A stretch of DNA of 64,000 bases from an uncultured Pantoea sp. (GTDB lineage Bacteria; Pseudomonadota; Gammaproteobacteria; Enterobacterales; Enterobacteriaceae). The stretch covers positions 1-64,000 of the forward strand of contig CAJYKU010000017.1 in assembly GCA_913775175.1 (NCBI GenBank), written 5' to 3'. The position numbers and the translations under genes were made by a program. Shown here in pieces: positions 37,145 to 50,028 of the stretch (position 1 is its first letter; each line of letters begins with the position of its first letter). The notes below the pieces were generated by a model. The model searched no databases and had not been told where the DNA came from. It saw only the letters and a list, made by a program, of their open reading frames with translations.

Positions 37145-37783
37145 TTGACTCAGGATACGTATCGCCGCGTGGTATTTTTCGATCTGGATGGCACGCTACA
37201 TCAGCAGGATATGTTCGGAACGTTTATGCGTTATCTGCTGCGCCGGCAGCCGCTGAATCTGCTGCTGGTGATACCGCTGCTGCCGGTAATCGGGATCGGA
37301 CTGTTGATCAAAGGCCGGGCGGCACGCTGGCCAATGAGTCTGCTGCTCTGGGCCATCACATTTGGGCACAGTGAGGCGCGGCTGCGCGAGCATGAAGCGG
37401 AGTTTGCTCAGTGGTTTCGCAAACGGGTAATTGCTTTTCCGGTGGTACAGCAGCGTCTTACCGACTATCTCAGCAGCGAAGATGCCGATGTCTGGCTTAT
37501 CACCGGTTCACCGCAGTCTCTGGTTGAACAGGTCTATTTTGACTCTGCGTTTCTGCCGCGTGTAAAGCTGATTGCCAGTCAGATGCGTCCGGGGATGGGG
37601 GGGCGCGTGCTGGCGATGCGCTGCCTGGGGCATGAAAAAGTGGCTCAGCTGGAGGAGCAGATTGGCACACCGTTGCAGCTCTATAGTGGCTACAGCGACA
37701 GTAAACAGGATAACCCGCTGCTGTTTTTCTGCCAGCATCGCTGGCGCGTCACGCCGCGCGGCGAACTGCAGCAGCTCGAGTGA
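37145..37783 (+). CDS. pgpC: Phosphatidylglycerophosphatase C
   Basis: 212 aa, HAD superfamily. The nucleophile motif VVFFDLDGTLHQQDMFGTFM lies near 9-28, WLITGSPQSLVEQVYFD near 118 and LYSGYSDSKQDNPLLFFCQH near 180-200. One membrane helix sits near 38-58. It dephosphorylates phosphatidylglycerol phosphate. The start is TTG at 37145, supported by an AGGAGAG site 5 bases upstream. Confidence 0.93.
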   Translation: MTQDTYRRVVFFDLDGTLHQQDMFGTFMRYLLRRQPLNLLLVIPLLPVIGIGLLIKGRAARWPMSLLLWAITFGHSEARLREHEAEFAQWFRKRVIAFPVVQQRLTDYLSSEDADVWLITGSPQSLVEQVYFDSAFLPRVKLIASQMRPGMGGRVLAMRCLGHEKVAQLEEQIGTPLQLYSGYSDSKQDNPLLFFCQHRWRVTPRGELQQLE

Positions 37784-37807
37784 ATCATCACGCTTTTTTG
37801 TCTATAA

Positions 37808-39789
<1,982 letters not shown>

Positions 39790-39954
39790 ATAGTTGTCTC
39801 TTAATGGCTCACAGGCCTCTGTCCTTTAAAGGCAGTATTGGTATTGTTTTTTACTCCCAGAGCGAGGGGCATTTTGCGTAACAAAGCCCGGCAGGGCAAC
39901 TTATATAGCAAGATTTGCACAAAATTCAGGCAAATCCGGTATGGCAGTTTTTCT

Positions 39955-39970
39955 GCGCAAACGGTTTCGT
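39955..39970 (+). promoter_or_regulatory. PurR operator of purL
   Basis: gcgcaaacggtttcgt matches the PurR box consensus ACGCAAACGTTTNCNT at all but about two positions. It lies 90 bases before purL, just upstream of a tataat-like box at 39988-39993. Confidence 0.8.
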
Positions 39971-40059
39971 TAACCGCGCGCTTTCTCTATAATACCGCCC
40001 GTTTTCCCTGTTGCGCCCAATGAAGCGTCGCCCGGCGCTTCGAAGACGAGAGATCTTTA

Positions 40060-43000
40060 ATGATGGAAATTCTGCGTGGTTCGCCCGCTCTGTCGGCATT
40101 TCGTGTAAACAAACTGCTGACCCGCTTTCAGGACGCTCATCTGCCGGTGAGTGATATTTACGCTGAGTATGTCCATTTTGCCGATGTCAGCGCGCCGCTT
40201 AGTGCGGATGAGCATTCCCGCCTGCAGCGTCTGCTGAAGTATGGCCCTTCTCTCGCTGAGCATACGCCCCAGGGGCGTCTGTTACTGGTTACGCCGCGTC
40301 CCGGCACCATCTCTCCCTGGTCATCTAAAGCCACTGATATCGCCCACAATTGTGACCTGGCACAGGTAAAGCGGCTTGAGCGCGGTCTGGCGTTCTATAT
40401 TCAGGCGCCGCAATTAACTGAAGCGCAGTGGCAGCAGCTGGCTGGGCTGCTGCACGATCGCATGATGGAGTGCGTGTTCAGCGATCTACAGGCGGCAGAG
40501 CAGCTGTTTGCCCACCATGAGCCGCAGCCGCTGCAGAGCGTGGATGTGCTGGGAGCAGGGCGTCAGGCGCTGGAACAGGCTAATACCACGCTGGGCCTGG
40601 CGCTGGCGGATGACGAGATTGATTATCTGCTGGATGCCTTTACCAGACTGGGTCGCAACCCCAACGATATTGAGCTTTATATGTTCGCGCAGGCGAACTC
40701 AGAACATTGTCGTCACAAAATTTTTAACGCCGACTGGATTATTGATGGTGAAAAACAGCCGAAGTCGCTGTTTAAAATGATCAAGAATACCTTTGAGCAG
40801 CATCCCGATCATGTGCTCTCGGCTTATAAAGATAACGCAGCCGTGATGGAAGGGTCAGAGATTGGCCGCTTCTATGCTGATGCGCAGCAGAATGAGTACA
40901 CTTTCCATCAGGAAGCAGCACATATTCTGATGAAAGTCGAAACCCATAACCACCCAACCGCAATTTCGCCCTGGCCGGGAGCGGCAACAGGGTCTGGCGG
41001 TGAGATCCGTGATGAGGGCGCAACCGGACGCGGTGCTAAACCCAAAGCAGGTCTGACAGGCTTTTCGGTCTCCAACCTGCGTATTCCGGGCTTTGAACAG
41101 CCGTGGGAAGAAGATTTCGGTAAGCCAGACCGGATTGTTACCGCGCTGGATATCATGACCGAAGGTCCGCTGGGTGGCGCGGCATTCAACAACGAATTTG
41201 GCCGTCCGGCTCTGAACGGATATTTTCGTACCTACGAAGAGCAGGTCAGCAGTCACAATGGCCTTGAGCTGCGTGGCTACCACAAACCTATTATGCTGGC
41301 TGGTGGTATCGGTAATATCCGTGCCGATCACGTGCAGAAAGGCGAAATTGTGGTAGGCGCGAAGCTGATCGTGCTGGGTGGCCCGGCAATGAATATCGGT
41401 CTCGGCGGCGGTGCAGCCTCTTCAATGGCCTCGGGTCAGTCTGATGCCGATCTCGATTTCGCTTCTGTTCAGCGTGACAATCCGGAGATGGAACGCCGCT
41501 GTCAGGAAGTCATCGATCGCTGCTGGCAGCTGGGTGAAGCTAACCCGATTCTGTTTATCCATGATGTTGGCGCAGGCGGCCTTTCCAATGCCATGCCAGA
41601 ACTGGTCAGTGATGGAGGCCGCGGTGGCAATTTTAATCTGCGCGATATCCTGAATGATGAGCCGGGCATGAGCCCGCTGGAAGTGTGGTGTAACGAGTCT
41701 CAGGAGCGTTATGTGCTGGCGGTTGCGCCTGATAAGCTGGCGCTGTTTGATGAGCTCTGCCAGCGCGAACGTGCGCCTTACGCGGTTATTGGTGACGCGA
41801 CTGAAGAGCAGCACCTCAGCCTGAATGACAGCCATTTTGCTAACAAGCCCATTGATATGCCGCTGGATGTGCTGCTGGGTAAAACGCCGAAGATGACGCG
41901 TGATGTTACCCGTCAGCAGGCAGCAGGCACGCTGTTGCAGCGTGAGGGCATTACGCTGGTCGATGCTGTTCAGCGCGTGCTGCATCTGCCCACAGTAGCG
42001 GAAAAAACCTTTTTGATTACCATTGGCGATCGCTCCGTTACCGGCATGGTGGCACGCGATCAGATGGTTGGCCCATGGCAGATCCCGGTCGCTAACTGTG
42101 CGGTCACTACTGCCAGCCTGGATAGCTATCATGGTGAGGCCTTTGCACTGGGTGAACGTGCACCAGTTGCTCTGCTCGACTTTGCCGCCTCAGGCCGTCT
42201 GGCGGTAGGGGAAGCGCTGACGAACATTGCGGCGACTGACATCGGTTCGCTGAAGCGCGTCAAGCTCTCCGCTAACTGGATGGCGGCGGCAGGGCATCCG
42301 GGCGAAGACGCTGGCCTTTATGAAGCGGTAAAAGCCGTGGGTGAAGAGCTCTGCCCGGCGCTGGGGATCACTATCCCGGTGGGTAAAGATTCGATGTCGA
42401 TGAAAACCCGCTGGCAGCAGGGTAACGAAGAGCGTGAAATGACCTCGCCGCTGTCGCTGGTGATCACGGCCTTTGCCCGCGTAGAGGATGTACGCCGCAC
42501 CGTTACGCCACAGCTGCAGCCGGATGAAGATAATCTGCTGCTGCTGGTGGATCTGGGTAACGGCGCAAATACGCTGGGAGCAACGGCGCTGTCGCAGGTC
42601 TATCGTCAGCTGGGTGATAAACCCGCTGATGTGCGCGACGCTGCCCAGCTGGCAGGCTTCTTCAATGCTATCCAGACACTGGTGAGCGAGCAGAAACTGC
42701 TGGCTTATCACGACCGTTCCGATGGCGGTCTGCTGGTTACGCTGGCGGAAATGGCCTTTGCCGGTCACTGTGGTATCGACGCAGATATTGCCGCCCTGGG
42801 AAGTGATGCGCTGGCTGCGCTGTTTACCGAGGAGCTGGGAGCCGTGGTGCAAATCAGGGCAGCAGACAGAGCGGCGGTAGAGAGCGTGTTTGCCGAACAG
42901 GGGCTGAGTCAGAACCTGCACGTTATTGGCAAGGCAGTAGCAGGGGATCGCTTTGTGATCCGCGCCGGTGATAGCCCGCTCTATAGCGAAAGTCGTACCA

Positions 43001-43950
43001 CACTGCGTACCTGGTGGGCCGAGACCACCTGGCAGATGCAGCGTCTGCGCGATAACCCGGCCTGTGCAGATCAGGAGCATGAAGCGAAATCCAACGATCG
43101 CGATCCTGGCCTGAACGTGAAGCTGACTTTCCGGCCAGAAGAGGATGTTGCGGCGCCAATGATCGCGACCGGCGTCCGTCCGCGCATTGCGGTACTGCGT
43201 GAGCAGGGCGTTAACTCGCATGTTGAGATGGCAGCGGCGTTCCATCGTGCAGGCTTTACTGCTGTTGATGTACATATGAGTGACCTGCTGGCAGGGCGCC
43301 GTGGCCTGGAGGAGTTTCAGGCGCTGGTAGCGTGCGGAGGCTTCTCCTACGGTGATGTGCTGGGTGCTGGCGAGGGATGGGCAAAATCGATTCTGTTCAA
43401 TGGCCGCGTGCGTGAAGAGTTTGAAAACTTCTTCCATCGTCCACAGACGCTGGCGCTGGGCGTCTGCAACGGCTGCCAGATGATGTCCAACCTGCGTGAG
43501 CTGATCCCGGGCAGCGAGCTATGGCCACGTTTTGTCCGTAATCAGTCAGAACGTTTTGAGGCGCGCTTCAGTCTGGTGGAAGTGGCCGCCAGTCCGTCAC
43601 TGCTGCTCGATGGTATGGCGGGTTCTCATATGCCAATCGCGGTCTCTCATGGCGAAGGCTTTGTTGAGGTGCGTAATAGCGCTCATCTGGCAGAGCTGGA
43701 AGCGAAAGGTCTGGTCGCACTGCGCTATGTGGATAACTTTGGCAAGGTCACTGAAAACTACCCGGCTAACCCGAACGGCTCACCTAACGGTATCACTGCG
43801 GTAACCAACGAGAGTGGACGCGTTACCATTATGATGCCGCATCCTGAACGTGTATTCCGTACCGTCAGCAACTCCTGGCACCCGGCAGAGTGGGGTGAAG
43901 ATAGCCCGTGGATGCGCATTTTCCGTAATGCGCGCAGACAGCTGGGTTAA
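40060..43950 (+). CDS. purL: Phosphoribosylformylglycinamidine synthase
   Basis: 1296 aa, single-chain PurL. The synthetase part shows [20 protein letters not shown] near 297, [20 protein letters not shown] and [15 protein letters not shown]. The C-terminal glutamine amidotransferase domain begins near 1040 ([20 protein letters not shown]), with its nucleophile Cys in [16 protein letters not shown] and the His-Glu pair in [12 protein letters not shown]. Fourth step of purine synthesis. PurR box and terminator flank it. Confidence 0.99.
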   Translation: MMEILRGSPALSAFRVNKLLTRFQDAHLPVSDIYAEYVHFADVSAPLSADEHSRLQRLLKYGPSLAEHTPQGRLLLVTPRPGTISPWSSKATDIAHNCDLAQVKRLERGLAFYIQAPQLTEAQWQQLAGLLHDRMMECVFSDLQAAEQLFAHHEPQPLQSVDVLGAGRQALEQANTTLGLALADDEIDYLLDAFTRLGRNPNDIELYMFAQANSEHCRHKIFNADWIIDGEKQPKSLFKMIKNTFEQHPDHVLSAYKDNAAVMEGSEIGRFYADAQQNEYTFHQEAAHILMKVETHNHPTAISPWPGAATGSGGEIRDEGATGRGAKPKAGLTGFSVSNLRIPGFEQPWEEDFGKPDRIVTALDIMTEGPLGGAAFNNEFGRPALNGYFRTYEEQVSSHNGLELRGYHKPIMLAGGIGNIRADHVQKGEIVVGAKLIVLGGPAMNIGLGGGAASSMASGQSDADLDFASVQRDNPEMERRCQEVIDRCWQLGEANPILFIHDVGAGGLSNAMPELVSDGGRGGNFNLRDILNDEPGMSPLEVWCNESQERYVLAVAPDKLALFDELCQRERAPYAVIGDATEEQHLSLNDSHFANKPIDMPLDVLLGKTPKMTRDVTRQQAAGTLLQREGITLVDAVQRVLHLPTVAEKTFLITIGDRSVTGMVARDQMVGPWQIPVANCAVTTASLDSYHGEAFALGERAPVALLDFAASGRLAVGEALTNIAATDIGSLKRVKLSANWMAAAGHPGEDAGLYEAVKAVGEELCPALGITIPVGKDSMSMKTRWQQGNEEREMTSPLSLVITAFARVEDVRRTVTPQLQPDEDNLLLLVDLGNGANTLGATALSQVYRQLGDKPADVRDAAQLAGFFNAIQTLVSEQKLLAYHDRSDGGLLVTLAEMAFAGHCGIDADIAALGSDALAALFTEELGAVVQIRAADRAAVESVFAEQGLSQNLHVIGKAVAGDRFVIRAGDSPLYSESRTTLRTWWAETTWQMQRLRDNPACADQEHEAKSNDRDPGLNVKLTFRPEEDVAAPMIATGVRPRIAVLREQGVNSHVEMAAAFHRAGFTAVDVHMSDLLAGRRGLEEFQALVACGGFSYGDVLGAGEGWAKSILFNGRVREEFENFFHRPQTLALGVCNGCQMMSNLRELIPGSELWPRFVRNQSERFEARFSLVEVAASPSLLLDGMAGSHMPIAVSHGEGFVEVRNSAHLAELEAKGLVALRYVDNFGKVTENYPANPNGSPNGITAVTNESGRVTIMMPHPERVFRTVSNSWHPAEWGEDSPWMRIFRNARRQLG

Positions 43951-43985
43951 TAGTCGCAATCTGACGGGCAACATATGTCACGAAT

Positions 43986-44011
43986 AAAAGCCGCAGCAAT
44001 GCGGCTTTTTT
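43986..44011 (+). terminator. purL terminator
   Basis: aaaagccgc, loop agcaat, gcggctttttt: intrinsic terminator 36 bases after the purL stop. Confidence 0.9.
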
Positions 44012-44025
44012 AATGCTGCGGGGAG

Positions 44026-44139
44026 TGTCGTTTTTTTCCGACAACGCAGAGAGTAAAGTGTCGCTGAATGGAGACATATAAATTATTGAATTTATTGATT
44101 AATGACAAAGCTGCTGTCAGGCGTCGTTTTCTGGCGACA
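44026..44139 (+). promoter_or_regulatory. Three GlrR activator sites upstream of glmY
   Basis: TGTC-N10-GACA occurs at 44026-44043 and again at 44059-44076. A third site at 44122-44139 reads CGTC-N10-GACA (one mismatch). In E. coli the response regulator GlrR activates the sigma-54 glmY promoter from three such sites. The glrR gene is 2.2 kb downstream. Confidence 0.85.
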
Positions 44140-44225
44140 GTTTTTTCTGGCTATTACACGTCCGGTTTTGCTGTCAGCAGATAGCCTCTCTGATATTACT
44201 CTGATTTATATAGAGTTTTAAAAAC

Positions 44226-44242
44226 TGGCACGATAGTTGCTA
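44226..44242 (+). promoter_or_regulatory. Sigma-54 promoter of glmY
   Basis: TGGCAC (44226-44231), five bases, TTGCTA (44237-44242) gives the perfect -24/-12 arrangement of RpoN promoters. Transcription should start near 44252. A GlrR-dependent enhancer lies about 100-200 bases upstream. Confidence 0.9.
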
Positions 44243-44252
44243 ATATCAGTTC

Positions 44253-44445
44253 GTGGCTCATTCGCCTGTCTGTGATTGCCCCGTGTTAAACGGCCGAGCT
44301 CACAGAAACCTGAATGACGCACCAAACGGAGCCTGCCGTCCACCTGACCGATAAGCGTCTGCCTTGCAGCGTTATCAAGCATCGGACGAAACGTTGAGTT
44401 AGGCTCCACCTCTTCCTGACGGCAGACCTCCTGGTCTGCCGTTTT
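44253..44445 (+). ncRNA. glmY: Small RNA GlmY
   Basis: About 190 nt starting gtggctcattc, as in E. coli GlmY, with the conserved internal blocks gaatgacgca, gcgttatcaagcat, gaaacgttgagt and ggctccacctcttc. It ends in a terminator hairpin ggcagacc / ggtctgcc plus gtttt (44421-44445). GlmY sequesters the adaptor RapZ, sparing GlmZ from RNase E and raising GlmS synthesis when glucosamine-6-phosphate is low. It lies between purL and glrK, the standard place. The exact 5' end is inferred from the sigma-54 promoter. Confidence 0.9.
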
Positions 44446-44519
44446 CATTTCCCGCTTTCTTAGCCATGCAGAGTTGGTTAGCATGCCTGTGGCATACTTT
44501 TTGCGAGAGCGCGATAGTG

Positions 44520-45950
44520 ATGAGATGGCGTCTGTTTCCCCGTTCCCTGCGACAACTGGTATTACTGGCTTTTTTGCTGGTGCTGCTGCCACTACTGGTG
44601 CTGGCGTGGCAGGCATGGGAGAGCTTGTCAGATCTCAGTAATCAGGCGGCAGATACCAATCGTAATACCTTTACGGATGTACGGCGCAGTGAAGCGATGG
44701 CGCGAACCGCGCTGGAGCTGGAGCGCAGCTATCGGCAATATTGTGTGCTGGGTGATGCCGCACTGGCAAAACTCTATACCACGCAGTGGACCCGCTATGG
44801 TCAGATGCTGAACAGCCATGCGGCCAGTCTGCCGGAACTTCCGACCTTTACTATTCTGCGCAATGCTCTGCCGCAGCTTACCGCGATGGCCTGTGATAAT
44901 GGTAATCCCTCGGTGGCCACCGCCACCGTGCTGGATCAGTTTTCTGACGCTAATGTACGCATGGTACAGGCCACGCGTGAGGTGGTGTTCTCACGCGGAC
45001 TGCAGCTGCAGCGTGAGATCGCCGAGCGTGGACAGTTTTTTGGCTGGCAGGCGCTGATACTGTTTCTGATGACACTGCTGCTGGTGCTGCTGTTTACCGG
45101 CATGATTAGCGGGCCGGTGAAGCGCGTGGAGCGAATGATCAACCAGCTGGGCGAAGGACGCTCACTGGGAAACAGTGTCAGCTTTCGCGGGCCGCGTGAG
45201 CTGCGTTCGCTCGGTCAGCGCATTGTCTGGCTCAGCGAGCGCCTGAGCTGGCTGGAAGCGCAGCGGCATGAGTTTCTGCGCCATCTGTCGCATGAGCTAA
45301 AAACGCCGCTTGCCAGCCTGCGCGAAGGCACTGAGCTGCTGGCCGATCAGGTGGCCGGGCCACTGAACGCAGAGCAGCAGGAGGTTGTTGCTATCCTGGA
45401 TACCAGCAGTCGCCATCTGCAGCGTCTGATTGAACAGCTGCTGGATTACAATCGTAAGCTGACTGACACGCCGCTGATGCCTGAGCCAGTGGCGCTGGAT
45501 GCAGTTATCAATACGGTAGTCAGTATTCATTCGCTGCCAGCAAATGCCCGCCAGATAACAACAGAGATCGATTTGCAGGCAAACTGCTGTCTGGCAGAAG
45601 CGACGCTGCTGCAGCGTGTCATCGACAACCTCTATTCGAACGCAGTGAACTATGGGCGTGAATCCGGTAACATCTGGCTGCAGAGCCAGCAGAGAGGTGA
45701 CCAGGTATGGATCGATGTGGCGAATACCGGTACGCCAATTCCGCCGGAGGAGCAGGAGATGATTTTTGAACCGTTTTTTCAGGGAAATCAGCTGCGTCAG
45801 GGGCCGGTCAAAGGCAGTGGCCTGGGGCTGAGCATTGCTAAAGATTGCCTGCGCAGGATGCAGGGCGACCTGCAGCTGGTTTCACGTAGTGATGCTGACG
45901 TCTGTTTCCGCATTATTCTGCCTGCCTGCACCAGAAAGAGTAAATTATGA
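44520..45950 (+). CDS. glrK: Two-component sensor kinase GlrK (QseE)
   Basis: 476 aa. Membrane helix 1 (about 10-29, LRQLVLLAFLLVLLPLLVLA), periplasmic domain to about 170, helix 2 (WQALILFLMTLLLVLLFTGM), HAMP, then the phosphoacceptor box FLRHLSHELKTPLASLREG with His near 258. The ATPase domain has IDNLYSNAVNYG and GSGLGLSIAKDC. It phosphorylates GlrR, which activates glmY. ATG at 44520 fits the family; the frame is open further upstream. It overlaps qseG by four bases. Confidence 0.96.
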   Translation: MRWRLFPRSLRQLVLLAFLLVLLPLLVLAWQAWESLSDLSNQAADTNRNTFTDVRRSEAMARTALELERSYRQYCVLGDAALAKLYTTQWTRYGQMLNSHAASLPELPTFTILRNALPQLTAMACDNGNPSVATATVLDQFSDANVRMVQATREVVFSRGLQLQREIAERGQFFGWQALILFLMTLLLVLLFTGMISGPVKRVERMINQLGEGRSLGNSVSFRGPRELRSLGQRIVWLSERLSWLEAQRHEFLRHLSHELKTPLASLREGTELLADQVAGPLNAEQQEVVAILDTSSRHLQRLIEQLLDYNRKLTDTPLMPEPVALDAVINTVVSIHSLPANARQITTEIDLQANCCLAEATLLQRVIDNLYSNAVNYGRESGNIWLQSQQRGDQVWIDVANTGTPIPPEEQEMIFEPFFQGNQLRQGPVKGSGLGLSIAKDCLRRMQGDLQLVSRSDADVCFRIILPACTRKSKL

Positions 45951-46621
45951 AACTGCTTATCAGAAACGCGATAGTCAGTCTGCTGGTGCTGACCAGCCTG
46001 AGTGCCTGCCAGCCACATGCGGTGCCGGTGCCACAGCGTGAGCGTGTCGCGTTACCGGAACCCGTTATCAAATTGCCGGATTACCTTGCCTTTGCCTGTG
46101 ACAGCCTGTGGCAAACGGAAACCGCTGCGGCCATGAATAATCCGCTTTACTGGCAGCGTGCTATCGATTGTGGCGAGCGTCTTTCAGCGGCCGAGGCGCG
46201 TGCCGAGGCGCGCCGCTGGCCGGTGCAGAGCTGGTCGCGTGCCTTTAAACAGGGCATTTTGCTGGCAAACGGCAACGTCACGCCGGTTGAGCGACGTCAA
46301 TATGTTGAGACGCTTGATAGCTATAATGCTGAATTTCCCGCCACTGTGCGTCCGCTGATGCAGCTGTGGCGCAGTAATCAGGTGGCGCAGCTGCAGCTGA
46401 GTGAGGCGCGTAGTCGCTATCGCCTGCTGCAGCAAAATCATGATATCGAGCTGGATAGTCTGCGTCATCAGCAGACCCGGTTACGTCAGACGCTGAATGA
46501 CACCGAGCGCAAGCTGGAGCGGCTGACTGATATTGAGCGGCAGCTTTCATCACGCAAAGCACCAGACAGCAGCGACACCCTCCACAGCGGTAGTGATACA
46601 CAAAGTGAGGAGCAGCCATGA
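45947..46621 (+). CDS. qseG: Outer-membrane lipoprotein QseG
   Basis: 224 aa lipoprotein. Lipobox LTSLSAC with Cys21, then a domain with YLAFACDSLWQTETAAAMNN and PLYWQRAIDCGERLS. A C-terminal coiled coil (LRHQQTRLRQTLNDTERKLE) completes it. QseG interacts with the sensor GlrK in the envelope. The gene lies between glrK and glrR with overlaps of four bases on both sides, so the three are one translational unit. Confidence 0.93.
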   Translation: MKLLIRNAIVSLLVLTSLSACQPHAVPVPQRERVALPEPVIKLPDYLAFACDSLWQTETAAAMNNPLYWQRAIDCGERLSAAEARAEARRWPVQSWSRAFKQGILLANGNVTPVERRQYVETLDSYNAEFPATVRPLMQLWRSNQVAQLQLSEARSRYRLLQQNHDIELDSLRHQQTRLRQTLNDTERKLERLTDIERQLSSRKAPDSSDTLHSGSDTQSEEQP

Positions 46622-47949
46622 CATCCCGTGCACGTTTACTGCTGGTTGATGACGATCCCGGCCTGCTGCGACTGCTGGGTATGCGTCTTAGCAGCGAAGG
46701 CTTTCAGGTCGCTACAGCAGCCAGTGGCGCTGAAGCACTCCGGCAGTTACAGAAAGAGCCGGCGGATGTGGTGATAAGCGATCTGCGCATGGATGAGATG
46801 GATGGCCTGGCGCTGTTTGCGGAAATACAGCGGCGCCATGCCGGACTGCCGGTGATTATTCTGACCGCGCACGGCTCCATTCCTGAAGCGGTGGCGGCTA
46901 CTCAGCAGGGGGTATTCAGCTTTCTCACCAAACCGGTTGATCGCGATGCGCTTTATCGGGCCATTGATGAGGCTCTGGCGCAGCGGGCACCAATCAGTGA
47001 CAGTAGCTGGCGTGAGGCGATTGTCACCCGCAATCCGCAGATGCAGCGTTTGCTGGAGCAGGCGCATATGGTGGCGCAGTCAGATGTCTCGGTGCTGATA
47101 AACGGCCAGAGCGGTAGCGGTAAAGAGGTGCTGGCACAGGCGATGCACGCCGCCAGCCCGCGTGCGGCTAAACCCTTTATTGCGATTAACTGCGGTGCGT
47201 TGCCTGAGCAACTGCTGGAGTCAGAGCTGTTTGGTCACGCACGCGGCGCCTTTACCGGCGCTGTCAGCGCCCGTGAGGGACTGTTTCAGGCGGCAGAGGG
47301 CGGCACGCTGTTTCTTGATGAGATTGGTGATATGCCGCCGGCGCTGCAGGTGAAACTGCTGCGCGTGCTGCAGGAGCGTAAAGTACGCCCGCTTGGCAGT
47401 AACCGCGATATCGGAATCGATGTGCGTATTATCTCAGCCACGCACCGCGATCTGCCTAAGGCAATGGAGAAAAAGAGCTTTCGTGAAGATCTCTACTATC
47501 GCCTCAACGTGGTGAATTTAAAGATCCCGGCATTGCATGAGCGCGCCGAAGATATTCCGCTGCTGGCAAATCATCTGCTGCGTCAGGCTGCCGAGCGCCA
47601 TAAACCGTTCGTGCGCAGCTTTTCCGCTGAGGCGATGAAGCGACTGGTCAGCGCCAGCTGGCCTGGCAATGTACGCCAGCTGGTAAATGTTATTGAGCAG
47701 TGTGTGGCGTTAAGTATTGCGCCAGTGATTGGTGAGGCGCTGGTAGAGCAGGCACTGGCAGGCGAAAATACAGCGCTGCCTACCTTTGCCGAAGCGCGTA
47801 ATCAGTTTGAGCTCAACTATCTGCGCAAACTGCTGCAAATGACCAAAGGCAATGTTACACATGCGGCACGTCTTGCTGGACGTAACCGTACCGAGTTTTA
47901 TAAGCTGCTTTCCCGGCATGAGCTGGACGCCAGCGACTATAAAGAGTAG
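46618..47949 (+). CDS. glrR: Sigma-54-dependent response regulator GlrR (QseF)
   Basis: 443 aa. Receiver domain 1-120 with the phosphorylated Asp near 55 (DVVISDLRMDEMDG). AAA+ domain with Walker A NGQSGSGKEVLAQAM, GAFTGA loop (HARGAFTGAVSAREG) and Walker B GGTLFLDEIGDM. C-terminal Fis-like helix-turn-helix (GNVTHAARLAGRNRTEFYKL). It activates RpoN promoters, chiefly glmY; its sites are visible at 44026-44139. Confidence 0.97.
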   Translation: MTSRARLLLVDDDPGLLRLLGMRLSSEGFQVATAASGAEALRQLQKEPADVVISDLRMDEMDGLALFAEIQRRHAGLPVIILTAHGSIPEAVAATQQGVFSFLTKPVDRDALYRAIDEALAQRAPISDSSWREAIVTRNPQMQRLLEQAHMVAQSDVSVLINGQSGSGKEVLAQAMHAASPRAAKPFIAINCGALPEQLLESELFGHARGAFTGAVSAREGLFQAAEGGTLFLDEIGDMPPALQVKLLRVLQERKVRPLGSNRDIGIDVRIISATHRDLPKAMEKKSFREDLYYRLNVVNLKIPALHERAEDIPLLANHLLRQAAERHKPFVRSFSAEAMKRLVSASWPGNVRQLVNVIEQCVALSIAPVIGEALVEQALAGENTALPTFAEARNQFELNYLRKLLQMTKGNVTHAARLAGRNRTEFYKLLSRHELDASDYKE

Positions 47950-48375
<426 letters not shown>

Positions 48376-48396
48376 TCGTTTCTGCCTTCAGTGGCC

Positions 48397-48424
48397 AAAA
48401 GCCTGCATCCGGCAGGCTTTTTTA
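48397..48424 (+). terminator. glnB terminator
   Basis: aaaagcctgc, loop, gcaggcttttttt. It closes the glrKR-glnB region before convergent hmp. Confidence 0.9.
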
Positions 48425-48523
48425 TTGCAGTTTTCGCTCTCAACTGTGCTGCCACTGGCAACGGATGCGACACCATTCAGTAATATCACTCTGCGGCACC
48501 GCTGCAACTGCATTCGCTAACAG

Positions 48524-49708
48524 TTACAGCATCTTATGCGGACCAAAGCGTTCATAATGAATGCGACCGGCGTCAGTGCCTGCATCCAGCAGCTGACGCG
48601 CGACAGACTGCATAAACGGCAGCGGGCCACAGAGCCAGAACTGCTGTTGTGGCTCAGATAACATGGCAGAGATATGCGCCAGATCCATTAGTCCGTGACT
48701 ATCAAAATAACCGGTATCACTGCTGGCAGGCGTGCGATACCAGATATGGCTGCGGAAACAGGGCAGGGTGTTACCCAGCGCCGCTACCTGCTGCGCAAAT
48801 GCGTGCTGCTCACCATTGTCCGCAGCGTGCAGCCAGGTGACCGCAGCCGGATGCTGGCGTTGTGACAGTGCATCCAGCATCGCCAGCATCGGTGTCTGAC
48901 CCACGCCAGCTGAAATCAGTGTTACCGGCGTGTCCGGCGCAGCCTCAAGCACAAAATCACCAGCAGGGGCTGCACACGCCACGCGATCGCCGATCTGAGC
49001 ATGATGGTGCAACCAGCCGGAAATAGTACCCTGCGGCTCGCACTTTACCGCGATACGATACGCCTGAGCATCGGGTGCATGTGTCAGTGAGTACTGACGA
49101 TGCTGAAGAGTGTCGCAGCCTGTCGGTTGCAGGCTAATGGTGAGATACTGCCCTGGCAGAAAATCAGCCACTGGCTGCCCATCGTCGGGTACCAGCTCAA
49201 CGCTTTTAATCACGCTGCTTTCAGCAGTAATGCGGCGAATGCGAAAATCACGCAGGCCGCGCCAGCCGCCAGGTTTCTGCTCAGAAGCCTGATAGATCGC
49301 CTCTTCACGCTGAATAAAAATTTCGGCCAGCACGTTATACGCTTTGCCCCATGCGGCGAGAACCTCCTCACCAGGATCGAGATGCTCTTTTATCGTCGCG
49401 AGCAGCGCGCTGCCCACCAGCGCATACTGCTGCGGCTGAATATTCAGGCTGGCATGTTTCTGCGCAATTTTCTCCACTGCAGGGCGTAAGGCAGCAGGAT
49501 TTTCAAGATGAGCGGCGTAGGCGCAAATGGCATTAAACAGCGCCTCGCGCTGGCTGCCACTACGCTGATTACTCATATTAAACACATTACCCAGCTCGGG
49601 ATGGTCAGTTAAAAGTTTCTGGTAAAAATAGCCGGTGAGTGAGGGACCCATCTTCGCAATAGCCGGGACAGATGAGCGAATCGTAGCAATGGTGTGAGCA
49701 TCAAGCAT
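48524..49708 (-). CDS. hmp: Flavohaemoglobin (nitric oxide dioxygenase)
   Basis: 394 aa. Globin domain 1-140 with proximal His85 in KIAQKHASLNIQPQQYALV. FAD domain with FLPGQYLTISLQP and RQYSLTHAPD, then NAD domain with LISAGVGQTPMLAMLDAL and FWLCGPLPFM. It converts NO to nitrate using O2 and NADPH. An NsrR site lies in its promoter. It is usually next to glyA, as here. Confidence 0.97.
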   Translation of the reverse strand: MLDAHTIATIRSSVPAIAKMGPSLTGYFYQKLLTDHPELGNVFNMSNQRSGSQREALFNAICAYAAHLENPAALRPAVEKIAQKHASLNIQPQQYALVGSALLATIKEHLDPGEEVLAAWGKAYNVLAEIFIQREEAIYQASEQKPGGWRGLRDFRIRRITAESSVIKSVELVPDDGQPVADFLPGQYLTISLQPTGCDTLQHRQYSLTHAPDAQAYRIAVKCEPQGTISGWLHHHAQIGDRVACAAPAGDFVLEAAPDTPVTLISAGVGQTPMLAMLDALSQRQHPAAVTWLHAADNGEQHAFAQQVAALGNTLPCFRSHIWYRTPASSDTGYFDSHGLMDLAHISAMLSEPQQQFWLCGPLPFMQSVARQLLDAGTDAGRIHYERFGPHKML

Positions 49709-49735
49709 AACAGAAATCTCAGCAGTGATAGTTTA

Positions 49736-49758
49736 AAGTTGTATTTTAAATATATCTT
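49736..49758 (-). promoter_or_regulatory. NsrR operator of hmp
   Basis: An 11-1-11 inverted repeat, aagttgtattt t aaatatatctt, close to the NsrR consensus (AAGATGYATTT and its complement). It lies 28 bases before the hmp start, so the NO-sensing repressor NsrR should block transcription. Confidence 0.8.
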
Positions 49759-49901
49759 ATAATCGCGATTAATTGCTGTAAATAGTCCACAGGCAGATTG
49801 ACGACATAACTCAACCTCAAACAGAGATTTCTGATAGTTAAGGGAAAATATCACTATTTTTTTATCGCGGGTCAGCGCGTAAAAAAGCCGTGCCACTGGC
49901 A

Positions 49902-49917
49902 AGCCAATCGTTTGCGT
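49902..49917 (+). promoter_or_regulatory. PurR-type operator of glyA
   Basis: agccaatcgtttgcgt resembles the E. coli glyA PurR box (aggtaatcgtttgcgt as I recall). It lies 112 bases before the glyA start, between the divergent hmp and glyA promoters. Confidence 0.65.
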
Positions 49918-50028
49918 AAAAAGAGCCTCCTGATGCTATCGTCCCCTGGCAAAACCGTTTACACTGTTGGCCTTCGCCCCTAAGCGGGGCTTAAATTGCC
50001 GTTAAAGTTGCTGAGTCAGGAGATGCGG

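Noticed and set aside
44466..44519. Longer N-terminus for GlrK
   Set aside because: The extra 18 codons overlap the region just after the GlmY terminator, contain a Cys/Trp-rich stretch unlike the family, and ATG 44520 matches the usual start.
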